64,000 bases of DNA, from positions 806,001 to 870,000 of the forward strand of contig CAVXRG010000003.1 in NCBI GenBank assembly GCA_963764195.1. The letters run 5' to 3'. Origin of the DNA: JBDSSS01 sp963764195. GTDB taxonomy: Bacteria > Actinomycetota > Actinomycetes > Actinomycetales > Dermatophilaceae. How positions within the stretch are numbered: position 1 is the first letter of the stretch; each line of letters begins with the position of its first letter. This document shows, in pieces, positions 26,703 to 35,419 of the stretch. A program made the translations under genes and the position numbers. The notes beneath the pieces were generated by a model, which was not told where the DNA came from, searched no databases, and was given only the letters and a program-made list of their open reading frames with translations.

Positions 26703-28288
26703 GCGACGACAAGCGGGGTCAGGGCGGCGGCGGTCAGGGCGGACGTGGTCAGGGCGGGCGAGGGCCGGGCGGGCGAGGGCCGGGCGGTGACGGTCGCCGT
26801 GGCGAGCGGCAGCGTCCCGCGGCGCGGGAGCGCTCGGCCCACCACCGCTCCGAGCAGCGCCCCTCCGAGCGGGCCAGACGCACCGACCCGACCCGGCTGG
26901 CCGCCTACACGGTGATGCGCGAGGTGGCCGATGGGGCCTACGCCAACCTCGCCCTGCCCCGCCTGCTCCGGGAGAAGCACCTGACCGGCCGCGACGCGGG
27001 CTTCGCGACCGAGCTCGTCTACGGGGCCACCCGGATGTCCGGCCTCTACGACGCGATCATCGCCGTCGCCGCCGGGCGCCCGATCGACAAGATCGATGCC
27101 AACGTCCTCGACACGCTGCGCCTCGGTGCCCACCAGCTGCTCGGGATGCGCGTGCCCACGCACGCTGCCGTCGACGAGACGGTGGCCCTCGCCCGCCAGG
27201 TCAACGGCGCCGGGGCCTCCGGTTTCGTCAACGCCGTGATGCGCCGGATCAGCGAGCGCGAGCCGCACGCCTGGCTCGAGCTCGTCACCGACGGGATCGA
27301 GGACCCTGTCGAGGCACTCGCCCTGCGCACGTCGCACCCGCTGTGGATCGCCAAGGCGATGCGGGCCGCACTCCTCGGGCACGGTGCGTCGACGGCCGAC
27401 GAGGTGGGACGCGACCTCGAGTCGCTCCTCGAGGCCGACAACGCCCCCGCACGCGTCTCGCTCGTGGCCCGCCCCGGACTGTCGTCGGTCGACGAGCTCG
27501 TCGACGCCGGTGCCGAACCGTCACCGACGAGCCCGGTTGGCGCCGTCCTCCGGGAGGGTGACCCCGGCGCCATCTCCGCCATCAGAGACGGTCGGGCCGC
27601 GGTGCAGGACGAGGGCTCGCAGCTGCTCGCCCTCGCCCTCGCTGCGGCGCCGGTGCACGGCGACGCGGCGGACCACGAGCGATGGCTCGACCTCTGCGCC
27701 GGCCCGGGCGGCAAGGCTGGACTGCTCGCGTCCATCGCGGTTCAGCAGCGGATCCCCTTCGTGGCCAACGAGATCAGCCAGCACCGAGCCGACCTGGTCT
27801 GGCAGACGCTGGCCGCGGCTCGTGCCGAAGCGGCCCGCGTCGACTCGCTCATCGAGGTGCACGAGCGGGACGGCCGGGACATCGGGGGCGACGAGCCGGG
27901 TGGCTACAGCCGCGTCCTCATCGACGCCCCCTGCACCGGGCTGGGCGCCCTGCGCCGCCGGCCCGAGGCCCGGTGGCGCCGCACCGCCGCCGACGTCGTG
28001 GCCCTGGCAGGGTTGCAGCGCGAGCTGCTCGTCTCCGGCATCGAGGCGACGGCGTCAGGTGGCCTCATCGGCTACGCGACGTGCAGCCCGCACCTCAACG
28101 AGACCCGCTTCGTGGTGCAGGACGTCCTGAAGAAGCGCGACGACGTCGAGGTCGTCGACGCGCGCGACCTCTTCCGCGACGCGGACGGTGACGTGCTCGA
28201 GCACCTCGGCGACGGGCCGTGGGTGCAGCTGTGGCCGCACGTGCACGGCACCGACGCGATGTTCTTCGCGCTGCTGCGTCGCCGCTGA
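26699..28288 (+). CDS. rsmB: 16S rRNA m5C967 methyltransferase RsmB (Fmu/Sun)
   Basis: 529 aa from ATG 26699 (overlaps fmt stop). It opens with a ~60-residue disordered Gly/Arg/Gln-rich tail made of GGRGQ/GGRGP units, then a NusB-like RNA-binding domain (LAAYTVMREVADGAYANLALP) and a SAM-methyltransferase domain: LDLCAGPGGKAGLLAS binds SAM, LIDAPCTGLGALRRRPEARWRR and GYATCSPHLNE hold the two catalytic Cys. The order def-fmt-rsmB is common. Confidence 0.95.
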   Translation: MSDDKRGQGGGGQGGRGQGGRGPGGRGPGGDGRRGERQRPAARERSAHHRSEQRPSERARRTDPTRLAAYTVMREVADGAYANLALPRLLREKHLTGRDAGFATELVYGATRMSGLYDAIIAVAAGRPIDKIDANVLDTLRLGAHQLLGMRVPTHAAVDETVALARQVNGAGASGFVNAVMRRISEREPHAWLELVTDGIEDPVEALALRTSHPLWIAKAMRAALLGHGASTADEVGRDLESLLEADNAPARVSLVARPGLSSVDELVDAGAEPSPTSPVGAVLREGDPGAISAIRDGRAAVQDEGSQLLALALAAAPVHGDAADHERWLDLCAGPGGKAGLLASIAVQQRIPFVANEISQHRADLVWQTLAAARAEAARVDSLIEVHERDGRDIGGDEPGGYSRVLIDAPCTGLGALRRRPEARWRRTAADVVALAGLQRELLVSGIEATASGGLIGYATCSPHLNETRFVVQDVLKKRDDVEVVDARDLFRDADGDVLEHLGDGPWVQLWPHVHGTDAMFFALLRRR

Positions 28289-28326
28289 GCGCCGCTGCTT
28301 GGCCACCCCCGGGAGTCCGCGCTCAG
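28285..28326. terminator. Bidirectional terminator-like inverted repeat
   Basis: CTGAGCGC (28285-28292) is the exact reverse complement of GCGCTCAG (28319-28326). The arms contain the stop codons of the convergent rsmB and hydrolase genes. No U-tract. Confidence 0.45.
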
Positions 28327-29066
28327 GCGGTCCTGAGTCGCTCGTCGAAGAAGTCGAGGACGCGGTCGACGGCCGCCTGCTGCCGATGCGCGGTGAGGGT
28401 CGAGTGGCCCTTGCCCTCGAGGTCGACCCGGATGAACCCGTCACCGAGCTCGGCATCCAGGGTGTCGAAGCGCCGGCCCGTGGCCGGGTCGTCGCGATAC
28501 TGGAGACCGAGCACCGAGCAACCGCCCGCGACGCGTTCCTTCACCGCCTTGAGGTCGGCCGGGCTGAGCCCGAGGTCGGCCTTGCGCCGGCCCCCGATCG
28601 GGAAGGGCAGGGAGGGCTGGGCGAGCACGGGCGCGGCGACCGAGCCGTCGACCATCATCGCGAGGGCGAAGCCGCCGGTGAAGCACATCCCGAGGGCCCC
28701 GACGCCGGGCCCGCCGAGCTCGGCGTGCAGCTCCCGCGCGAGGGACCGCAGCCAGTCGGCGACGGGCGAGGTGCGACCCGCCTTGAGCTTGGTGAACTCC
28801 TTGTTGACGCAGACCTGTCCCATCGAGCGCATCATCGCCCCGGTCGTGCCCGCCGCCCCGGGCGTGCCGAAGAGGTGCGGCATGACGACGGTGAAGCCGC
28901 GCTCAGCGACGGAGTCGGCGAAGGCCTCTACCTCGGGCGTGATGCCCGGGATCTCGTGGATGACGATGACGCCCGGACCGGCGCCCTTGCGGTAGGTGGC
29001 GTGTGTGGTGCCGCCCGCCGTGTGGCTCCCACGGGTCCAGCCGGCCAGGTCGCTCGCGTCGGTCAT
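28323..29066 (-). CDS. Dienelactone hydrolase family protein
   Basis: 247 aa alpha/beta hydrolase. GPGVIVIHEIPGITPEVEAFADSVAERGF is the DLH N-terminus (oxyanion region, positions ~30-58). The nucleophile elbow reads GALGMCFTGGFALAM, with Cys as nucleophile (G-x-C-x-G), as in true dienelactone hydrolases. Catalytic His is probably in GKGHSTLTAHRQ near the end. Cytosolic; physiological substrate unknown. Confidence 0.85.
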   Translation of the reverse strand: MTDASDLAGWTRGSHTAGGTTHATYRKGAGPGVIVIHEIPGITPEVEAFADSVAERGFTVVMPHLFGTPGAAGTTGAMMRSMGQVCVNKEFTKLKAGRTSPVADWLRSLARELHAELGGPGVGALGMCFTGGFALAMMVDGSVAAPVLAQPSLPFPIGGRRKADLGLSPADLKAVKERVAGGCSVLGLQYRDDPATGRRFDTLDAELGDGFIRVDLEGKGHSTLTAHRQQAAVDRVLDFFDERLRTA

Positions 29067-29116
29067 GGGGTCATCGTGCCCGATCAGGTGCCGGCGGGGG
29101 AGGGCGGCGCCGCAAC

Positions 29117-29122
29117 TAGGCT
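29117..29122 (+). promoter_or_regulatory. -10 hexamer of a leaderless promoter
   Basis: TAGGCT lies 6 nt before GTG 29129 of rpe; no SD. Confidence 0.45.
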
Positions 29123-29128
29123 GGGTCG

Positions 29129-29791
29129 GTGCAGATCTCCCCGAGCATCCTCTCCGCCGACTTCGCCAACCTCGAGTCCGAGCTGGCCCGGATCGGCAAC
29201 GCCGACTGGGCGCACGTCGACGTCATGGACGCCCACTTCGTGCCCAACCTCACGCTCGGCCTGCCCGTCGTCGAGGCGCTCGTCAAGGTGAGCCCGATCC
29301 CCGTCGACGCGCACCTCATGATCGACGACCCCGACCGCTGGGCGCCCGGTTACGCCGAGGCGGGGTGCCAGTCGGTGACCTTCCACATCGAGGCGGTGAA
29401 GGATCCTCGGGCGCTCGCCCGGACCCTGCGCAGCGCCGGTGCCCGCGCCTCGATGGCCCTCAAGCCCGCGACTGCCTTCGGTCCCTACGAGGAGCTGCTC
29501 GACGACCTCGACATGGTGCTCGTCATGACGGTGGAGCCGGGCTTCGGGGGCCAGTCCTTCATGGCCGACCAGCTGGCCAAGGTCCGCCAGGTGCGCGAGG
29601 CCGTCCGGCGGCGTGGCGGGGAGATCTGGGTCCAGGTGGACGGGGGTGTGAGCAGCGACACGATCGAGCAGTGCGCCGAGGCCGGGGCCGACGTCTTCGT
29701 CGCCGGGTCGGCCGTCTACGGGGCGCAGGACGCCGCCGCAGCTGTCGAGACGCTGCGCAGCCTGGCGACGGCGCACCTGCAGCACGGCTAG
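29129..29791 (+). CDS. rpe: Ribulose-phosphate 3-epimerase
   Basis: 220 aa TIM-barrel enzyme interconverting ribulose-5-P and xylulose-5-P. Signature regions: ISPSILSADFANLESEL, HVDVMDAHFVPNLTLG (metal His/Asp), PVDAHLMIDDPDRWAP, and VMTVEPGFGGQSFM, ending in WVQVDGGVSSDTIEQCAEAG with the second catalytic Asp. It supplies pentose phosphates; RibBA uses ribulose-5-P, which may explain the neighbourhood. Confidence 0.97.
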   Translation: MQISPSILSADFANLESELARIGNADWAHVDVMDAHFVPNLTLGLPVVEALVKVSPIPVDAHLMIDDPDRWAPGYAEAGCQSVTFHIEAVKDPRALARTLRSAGARASMALKPATAFGPYEELLDDLDMVLVMTVEPGFGGQSFMADQLAKVRQVREAVRRRGGEIWVQVDGGVSSDTIEQCAEAGADVFVAGSAVYGAQDAAAAVETLRSLATAHLQHG

Positions 29792-29848
29792 GGCGGCCCG
29801 ACCACCGGGGCGAGCAGGACGGCATACCTTCCCCCGGTCGCGTGGTGG

Positions 29849-29854
29849 CATACT
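29849..29854 (+). promoter_or_regulatory. -10 element of the rib operon promoter
   Basis: CATACT places the transcript start at about 29861, immediately before the first stem of the FMN riboswitch. Confidence 0.5.
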
Positions 29855-29862
29855 GGCTGCCA

Positions 29863-29987
29863 CGTGCTCCGGGGTCGGTGTAATTCCGAGCCGGCGGTGA
29901 CAGTCCGCGACCCGGCCGCAGCCAGCGGCCGGTTGACCTGGTGAAACTCCAGGACCGACGGTGAAAGTCCGGATGGTAGGCAGCACG
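29863..29987 (+). ncRNA. FMN riboswitch (RFN element)
   Basis: The closing stem P1 is CGTGCT (29863-29868) with AGCACG (29982-29987). Conserved junction blocks are seen in order: GGGTCGGTG near 29871, GGCGGTGACAGTCCGCGACCC (two parts) around 29894-29915, GGTGAAACTCC (29940-29950), GACGGTGAAAGTCCGGATGG (29957-29976) and GTAGGCAGCACG. The following leader runs to ribM at 30104. FMN binding should shut off ribM and probably the whole rib operon. Confidence 0.95.
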
Positions 29988-30103
29988 AGACAGGTCGTCA
30001 CGGCCTGGGCTCTCGGCGTCCCGCCGTGCGCCCGGTGCGCGTCGACCCGTGGGTTCCCCCGGAGTGCGTCCCTGGACCGCACGACTCAAGGAACCCCCTC
30101 ATC

Positions 30104-30868
30104 ATGGTGACCCTCGCCACCGCAGACGGATCGAAGAACCTCTTCCAGCAGGCCATCGACGCTGCCATCCCCTTCGGCCAGTACCAGCTCCACTGGCTCG
30201 AGCTCATCGGCGTGCTCATCGGACTCGCCTCGGCCTACCTCGGCATGAAGCGTCGCGTCTGGGCCTGGCCGGTCGGGATCGTCGCCAACATCATGCTCTT
30301 CTTCGTCTACCTCGGCGCCGTGTTCGGTGCCGACGAGCGGATCCCGCTCTTCGGCCAGGCCGGTCGCCAGGTCTTCTTCATCATCACGAGCATCTACGGC
30401 TGGTGGCGCTGGTCGCAGATCAGCCGGGCCCGCAACGGCGAGGACTCTTCCGGACCGGCGATCGTCCCGCGCTGGGCCACCTCGCGCGAGCGCCTCGCGG
30501 TGGCCGGCTTCTGGCTCATCGGCACCGTCGTCGTGCACCAGGCCTTCGTGTGGATCTGGAACCTCTCGCCCAACCCGTACTTCACGCCCGAGTGGTGGTT
30601 CTACTGGTGCGATGCGTGGATCTTCGTCGGCTCGATCGTCGCGACCTTCGCGATGGCCAAGGGCTGGAACGAGTTCTGGCTGGCCTGGATCGCCGTCGAC
30701 CTCGTCGGGGTGCCCTTCGGCTTTGCGACGGGCTACGTGCCGACCGCGGTGCTCTACTCCTGCTACGGCCTCTTCGTCATCTACGGCTTCACCCAGTGGG
30801 TCAAGATCTCGCGACAGGAGCGGTCGGACGACCCGGAGCCGAGCCTCACGCGGGCCGGCAACCGCTGA
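30104..30868 (+). CDS. ribM: Riboflavin transporter RibM (PnuC family)
   Basis: 254 aa from ATG 30104 with AAGGA at 30089-30093. PnuC-fold membrane protein with about 7 hydrophobic segments (LELIGVLIGLASAYLGMKRRVWAWPVGIVANIML, FIITSIYGWWRWSQI, EWWFYWCDAWIFVGSIVATFAMAKGW). PnuC itself imports nicotinamide riboside. Members under an FMN riboswitch in actinobacteria (Corynebacterium RibM/PnuX) import riboflavin, so that substrate is strongly favoured here. ribD follows 3 nt later. Confidence 0.88.
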   Translation: MVTLATADGSKNLFQQAIDAAIPFGQYQLHWLELIGVLIGLASAYLGMKRRVWAWPVGIVANIMLFFVYLGAVFGADERIPLFGQAGRQVFFIITSIYGWWRWSQISRARNGEDSSGPAIVPRWATSRERLAVAGFWLIGTVVVHQAFVWIWNLSPNPYFTPEWWFYWCDAWIFVGSIVATFAMAKGWNEFWLAWIAVDLVGVPFGFATGYVPTAVLYSCYGLFVIYGFTQWVKISRQERSDDPEPSLTRAGNR

Positions 30869-30871
30869 GCC

Positions 30872-31945
30872 ATGACGGGCCCGGCAGCACGGACCTGGAT
30901 GCGGCGGGCTCTCGAGCTCGCCGCAGCCGGCCCGTGGCCGGACCCCAACCCCCGCGTCGGGTGCGTCCTCGTCGGACCGGACGGCGGGCTCGTCGCTGAG
31001 GGGTGGCACCGGGGCGCCGGCACCCCACACGCTGAGGTGGCGGCCCTCGCCGCGGCTGGTGGCCACGCCCGTGGGACGACCGCCTACGTCACTCTCGAGC
31101 CCTGCGCGCACACCGGGCGGACCGGCCCCTGCGCGCTGGCCCTCGTGGACGCCGGGGTGGCCGCCGTCGTCGTCGCCCAGCGCGACCCGAACGCCGAGGC
31201 CGCCGGGGGAGCCGAGCTGCTCCGCCGGGCCGGGCTCGACGTCGCCCTGGGGCTGCTCGCCGACGAGGCAGCAGGGCTCAACGCCCGCTGGACGAGCACG
31301 ATCCGGCTCGGACGGCCGCTCGTGACGTGGAAGTTCGCAGCGACCCTGGACGGGCGCAGCGCCGCCGCCGACGGCACCAGCAGGTGGATCACCGGTGAGG
31401 CGGCCCGAGCCGACGTGCACGCGCTGCGTGCCACCCGTGACGCCGTGGTCGTCGGGACCGGGACCGTGCTCGCCGACGACCCCTGGCTGACCGTGCGGCC
31501 CCCCGACGGGGAGCCGGTGGCGGACCAGCCGCTGCGCGTCGTCGTCGGCCTGCGCGATGTGCCGCCCGATGCCAGGGTCCGCGACGCCCCCGGACGACTC
31601 CTGCACCTGCGCACGAGGGACCCGGCAGAGGTGCTCGGCGCCCTGTGGGACGAGGGGGTCCGCGACTGCTGGCTCGAGGGTGGCCCGGCTCTCGCCGCAG
31701 CCTTCCTCTCCGCCGGTCTCGTCGACGAGGTCTACGCCTACGTCGCCCCCGCGCTGCTCGGGGCGGGCCCGCAGGCGGTCGGCGATCTGGGCATCATGAC
31801 GATCACCGACATCGCCCGTCTCGACCTCGCGGACGTCACCACCGTCGGCCCGGACATCCGGATCCACGCGAGACCGCGGACTCGACCGCCCGACAGCGCA
31901 CCTCCGACCGACCGAGAACCACCGACAGCGACCGAGAACGTCTGA
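30872..31945 (+). CDS. ribD: Riboflavin biosynthesis deaminase/reductase RibD
   Basis: 357 aa bifunctional enzyme. The N-terminal cytidine-deaminase-like domain has NPRVGCVLV, PHAEVAAL and LEPCAHTGRTGPC (Zn ligands His, Cys, Cys). The C-terminal pyrimidine reductase starts near 150 with LVTWKFAATLDGRSAAADGTSRWITG and ends with EGGPALAAAFL. It deaminates and reduces the product of GTP cyclohydrolase II. The last 25 residues are Pro/Thr-rich. Confidence 0.95.
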   Translation: MTGPAARTWMRRALELAAAGPWPDPNPRVGCVLVGPDGGLVAEGWHRGAGTPHAEVAALAAAGGHARGTTAYVTLEPCAHTGRTGPCALALVDAGVAAVVVAQRDPNAEAAGGAELLRRAGLDVALGLLADEAAGLNARWTSTIRLGRPLVTWKFAATLDGRSAAADGTSRWITGEAARADVHALRATRDAVVVGTGTVLADDPWLTVRPPDGEPVADQPLRVVVGLRDVPPDARVRDAPGRLLHLRTRDPAEVLGALWDEGVRDCWLEGGPALAAAFLSAGLVDEVYAYVAPALLGAGPQAVGDLGIMTITDIARLDLADVTTVGPDIRIHARPRTRPPDSAPPTDREPPTATENV

Positions 31946-31954
31946 GGAGAAACC

Positions 31955-32557
31955 ATGTTCACCGGAATCGTCGAAGAGCTCGGCACCGTCGCCGCCATCG
32001 ACCACGGGGCCGACTCCGCCGTGCTGCGCATCGCCGGGCCCACGGTCGTGACGGACGCCGTCCACGGCGCGTCGATCTCGGTCAACGGGGTCTGCCTGAC
32101 GGTGACGTCCCACGACGCCGAGGGCTTCGCCGTCGACGTCATGGCCGAGACCCTCAGCCGCAGCGACCTCGGAGCCCTCGTCCCGGGCGACCGGGTCAAC
32201 CTCGAGCGGGCGATGCCCGCGAACGGCCGGTTCGGTGGGCACATCGTCCAGGGTCACGTCGACGGGACCGCCACCATCAGCGGACGCACGCCCGGGGACC
32301 GGTGGGAGACGGTGGAGCTGACCCTGCCCGGGGAGCTCACGGCATACGTCGTCGAGAAGGGGTCGATCACGGTCGACGGGGTGTCGCTGACGGTGGCCTC
32401 GGTGACGGACGACTCCTTCACCGTCTCGCTCATCCCGACGACGCTCGAGCTGACCACGCTGGGCCGCAAGGGGATCGGTGAAACCGTCAACCTGGAGGTC
32501 GACGTCCTCGCCAAGTATGTCGAGCGACTGCTCGCCCACCGGGGTGAGGCGTCGTGA
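31955..32557 (+). CDS. ribE: Riboflavin synthase alpha chain
   Basis: 200 aa with GAGGAG (31944-31949) before ATG 31955. It dismutates two 6,7-dimethyl-8-ribityllumazines to riboflavin. Two homologous lumazine-binding halves: MFTGIVEELGTV with SVNGVCLTV, and GHIVQGHVDGTATI with VDGVSLTVASV. Complete length. GTGA overlap into ribBA. Confidence 0.96.
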   Translation: MFTGIVEELGTVAAIDHGADSAVLRIAGPTVVTDAVHGASISVNGVCLTVTSHDAEGFAVDVMAETLSRSDLGALVPGDRVNLERAMPANGRFGGHIVQGHVDGTATISGRTPGDRWETVELTLPGELTAYVVEKGSITVDGVSLTVASVTDDSFTVSLIPTTLELTTLGRKGIGETVNLEVDVLAKYVERLLAHRGEAS

Positions 32558-33780
32558 CCACGCGCCTTGGGACCGTCGAGCAGGCCCTCGACGCCCTCCG
32601 CGCCGGCCGGCCCGTGCTCGTCCTCGACTCGGAGGATCGGGAGAACGAGGGCGACCTCGTCCTCGCCGCCGGCACCGCGACCGCCGAGTGGATGGCGTGG
32701 GCGATCCGGCACTCGTCTGGCTACCTCTGCGCGCCGATGCCCGACGCGGTCGCCGACCGGCTCGCGCTGCCCCTCATGGTCGCCGAGAACCGGGACCCGC
32801 TCCGGACGGCCTACACCGTCTCGGTCGACGCCTCCTCCGGGGTGACGACGGGGATCAGCGCGGCCGACCGGCTCCGGACCGTCCAGGTCCTCGCCGACCC
32901 GGACGCGACGCCCGCCGAGCTCATCCGCCCCGGCCACGTCCTGCCGCTCCGGTCCAAGCGCGGCGGCGTCCTCACCCGGCCCGGCCACACCGAGGCGGCG
33001 GTGGACCTCACCCGGTTGGCCGGGCTGGCGCCGGTCGGGGTCATCGGCGAGCTCGTCCACGACGACGGCCGGATGATGCGCCTCGACGCGGTCGTCGACC
33101 TCGGTCGCGAGTTCGACCTGCCGGTCGTCACCATCGAGGCGCTCATCGCCTGGCGGCAGCGCTTCGACCGGGTGGAGCGCCTCGCGACCACACGGATCCC
33201 CACAGTGCACGGCACCTTCACGGCGCACGGCTACCGCGACACGCTCACCGGGCACGAGCACGTCGCGCTCGTCGGGCCGAGTGGTCTCGGCCGCGGCGCC
33301 GTCGTGACCCGGTTGCACTCCGAGTGCCTCACCGGCGACGCCTTCGGCTCGCTCCGGTGTGACTGCGGTCCGCAGCTGCAGGGCGCCCTCGCCCGCGTCG
33401 GTCGCGACGGCGGGGTCGTCGTCTACCTCGGCGGCCACGAGGGGCGCGGGGTCGGCCTCGTCGACAAGCTCCGGGCCTACTCCGAGCAGGACGACGGCGC
33501 CGACACCGTCGACGCGCAGACCGCGCTCGGCCTGCCGGTCGACGCCCGCGAGTATGCCGCCGGGGCCGCGATCCTGCACGACCTCGGCGTCGGGCCGGTG
33601 CTCCTGCTGACCAACAACCCGCGCAAGGTCGCCTCCCTGCGCCGCCACGGCGTCGACGTCGTGGCGGTCGAGCGGCTGCACGGGCCCGCGAGCGAGCACA
33701 ACGAGCACTACCTCACCACCAAGCGGGAGCGGCTGGGTCACGACATCCCGGCCTCCCACAGCGAGACGGAGACGGCATGA
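32554..33780 (+). CDS. ribBA: Bifunctional DHBP synthase / GTP cyclohydrolase II RibBA
   Basis: 408 aa. The N-terminal RibB domain (residues 1-200) has VLVLDSEDRENEGDLVLAA and GHTEAAVDLTRLAGL, making the four-carbon unit from ribulose-5-P. The C-terminal RibA domain has the Zn-binding RLHSECLTGDAFGSLRCDCG (three Cys), GGHEGRGVGLVDKLRAY and NNPRKVASL. Both active sites look intact. Overlaps ribE and ribH (ATGA). Confidence 0.96.
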   Translation: MTTRLGTVEQALDALRAGRPVLVLDSEDRENEGDLVLAAGTATAEWMAWAIRHSSGYLCAPMPDAVADRLALPLMVAENRDPLRTAYTVSVDASSGVTTGISAADRLRTVQVLADPDATPAELIRPGHVLPLRSKRGGVLTRPGHTEAAVDLTRLAGLAPVGVIGELVHDDGRMMRLDAVVDLGREFDLPVVTIEALIAWRQRFDRVERLATTRIPTVHGTFTAHGYRDTLTGHEHVALVGPSGLGRGAVVTRLHSECLTGDAFGSLRCDCGPQLQGALARVGRDGGVVVYLGGHEGRGVGLVDKLRAYSEQDDGADTVDAQTALGLPVDAREYAAGAAILHDLGVGPVLLLTNNPRKVASLRRHGVDVVAVERLHGPASEHNEHYLTTKRERLGHDIPASHSETETA

Positions 33781-34247
33781 GAGACGGCGCCCCGACCCTG
33801 ACGATCGACGGCACCGGACTGCGGGTGGCCGTCGTCGCGGCCTCGTGGCACGAGCAGGTGATGGACGGCCTGCTCGACGGCGCCCGGCGCGGGCTCGCGG
33901 ACACAGGGGTGAGCGACGTGGAGGTCGTCCGCGTGCCCGGCACGTTCGAGCTCGGGGTCGCCTGCGCCACCCTCGCCGACCGCTTCGACGCACTCGTCGC
34001 GCTCGGCGTCGTCATCCGCGGTGGCACGCCGCACTTCGACTACGTCTGCCAGGCGGCCACATCCGCGATCACCGAGGTGTCGTTGCGGACCCTGACGCCG
34101 ATCGGCTTCGGGGTGCTCACCTGTGACGACGAGGCCCAGGCGGTCGACCGGGCCGGCTTGCCCGGGTCCGCGGAGGACAAGGGTCACGAGGCCGCGACGG
34201 CCGCGGTCGCGACGGTCCTCGCGCTGCGTGCGGTGGCCGTGGGGTGA
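33777..34247 (+). CDS. ribH: 6,7-dimethyl-8-ribityllumazine synthase
   Basis: 156 aa. It condenses the RibA/RibD product with DHBP. Recognisable segments: VAVVAASWHEQVMDGLLDGA, VPGTFELGVACATLA, ALGVVIRGGTPHFDYVCQA (catalytic His) and PIGFGVLTCDDEAQAVDRAG. Lumazine synthases form pentamers or 60-mer capsids. Last gene of the rib operon. Confidence 0.96.
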   Translation: MRDGAPTLTIDGTGLRVAVVAASWHEQVMDGLLDGARRGLADTGVSDVEVVRVPGTFELGVACATLADRFDALVALGVVIRGGTPHFDYVCQAATSAITEVSLRTLTPIGFGVLTCDDEAQAVDRAGLPGSAEDKGHEAATAAVATVLALRAVAVG

Positions 34248-34277
34248 GCGGCGGTCCGAGCACGACGGCCCGGACCG

Positions 34278-34283
34278 TAGGCT
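34278..34283 (+). promoter_or_regulatory. -10 hexamer of a leaderless promoter
   Basis: TAGGCT ends 8 nt before GTG 34292 of hisE; no SD. Confidence 0.4.
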
Positions 34284-34291
34284 TGCTCCCT

Positions 34292-34555
34292 GTGAAGAGT
34301 TTTGAGCAGCTGTATGCCGAGCTCGCCGAGAAGGCGCAGACCCGGCCCGAAGGCTCCGGCACCGTCGTCGAGCTCGATGCCGGGGTGCACGCCATCGGCA
34401 AGAAGATCGTCGAGGAGGCGGCCGAGGTGTGGATGGCCGCGGAGTACGAGTCGAACGGCGAGGCTGCCGAGGAGATCAGCCAGCTGCTCTACCACCTGCA
34501 GGTCCTCATGCTCGCCAAGGGCATCACGCTCGACGACGTCTACGCCCACCTCTGA
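34292..34555 (+). CDS. hisE: Phosphoribosyl-ATP pyrophosphatase
   Basis: 87 aa from GTG 34292, the usual family length; the longer open frame reads through the promoter. All-alpha MazG-like fold with KKIVEEAAEVWMAAEYE (acidic Mg-binding helix) and EEISQLLYHLQVLMLAKGITLDDVYAHL. It catalyses the second histidine step. Paired with hisG, as in Mycobacterium. Confidence 0.95.
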   Translation: MKSFEQLYAELAEKAQTRPEGSGTVVELDAGVHAIGKKIVEEAAEVWMAAEYESNGEAAEEISQLLYHLQVLMLAKGITLDDVYAHL

Positions 34556-34569
34556 GGATCGCCGAGACC

Positions 34570-35415
34570 ATGCTGCGCATCGCCGTGCCCAACAAGGGCG
34601 CCCTGTCCGAGTCCACCGTCGAGATGCTCCGCGAGGCCGGGTACCGCACCCGCCGCGACACCAAGGAGCTCGTTGTCACCGACGCCGAGAACGAGGTCGA
34701 GTTCTTCTACCTCCGCCCGCGCGACATCGCCGTCTACGTCGGGTCGGGCACCGTCGACGCCGGCGTCACCGGCCGCGACCTGCTGCTCGACTCCGGCTCG
34801 ACCGCGGTCGAGGTGATGGAGCTCGGCTTCGGTGGCTCGACCTTCCGGTATGCCGGTCGGCCCGGTGACGTCTCCACCGTCGAGGACATCGCGGGCAAGC
34901 GCGTCGCGACGTCGTATGCCGGTCTCGTCGAGGCCGACCTCACCGCCCGCGGTCTCTCGGCCCAGGTCGTGCGCCTCGACGGAGCCGTCGAGACGGCGAT
35001 CACGCTCGGCGTCGCCGACTGCATCGCCGACGTCGTCGAGACCGGGACGACGCTGCGCCAGCAGGGCCTGGCCGTCTTCGGCGACCCGATCCTGCGCTCC
35101 GAGGCCGTGCTCATCCGGGGCGACCGGCCGGGGGAGAGCCAGGCCGTCTCGGTGCTCCAGCGCCGCCTCGCCGGCGTCATCACGGCCCGCACCTACGTCA
35201 TGGTCGACTACGACTGCCCCAGGGAGATCGTCGAGCGGGCCTGCGAGCTGACCCCAGGTCTCGAGTCACCCACCGTCTCGCCGCTGCAGGACGACGCGTG
35301 GGTCGCGGTTCGTGCGATGGTCCCCCGCCTCGGCCGCAACCGCCTCATGGACGAGCTCTACGACCTCGGCGCGCGGGCCATCCTCGTCACCGACATCGCC
35401 GCGTGCCGGCTCTGA
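34570..35415 (+). CDS. hisG: ATP phosphoribosyltransferase, long form
   Basis: 281 aa from ATG 34570. First committed histidine enzyme. MLRIAVPNKGALSESTVEMLREAGY is typical; GVTGRDLLLDSG and the PRPP-binding IADVVETGTTLRQQGL follow. Residues ~210-281 are the C-terminal ACT-like regulatory domain (VMVDYDCPREIVERAC ... SPLQDDAWVAVRAMV) that binds histidine in the hexameric long form. HisZ is therefore not needed. Confidence 0.96.
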   Translation: MLRIAVPNKGALSESTVEMLREAGYRTRRDTKELVVTDAENEVEFFYLRPRDIAVYVGSGTVDAGVTGRDLLLDSGSTAVEVMELGFGGSTFRYAGRPGDVSTVEDIAGKRVATSYAGLVEADLTARGLSAQVVRLDGAVETAITLGVADCIADVVETGTTLRQQGLAVFGDPILRSEAVLIRGDRPGESQAVSVLQRRLAGVITARTYVMVDYDCPREIVERACELTPGLESPTVSPLQDDAWVAVRAMVPRLGRNRLMDELYDLGARAILVTDIAACRL

Positions 35416-35419
35416 TCCC

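Noticed and set aside
30086..32539. 817-codon open frame antisense to the rib genes
   Set aside because: Same artefact of high GC in the third position; ribM, ribD and ribE on the plus strand are unambiguous.
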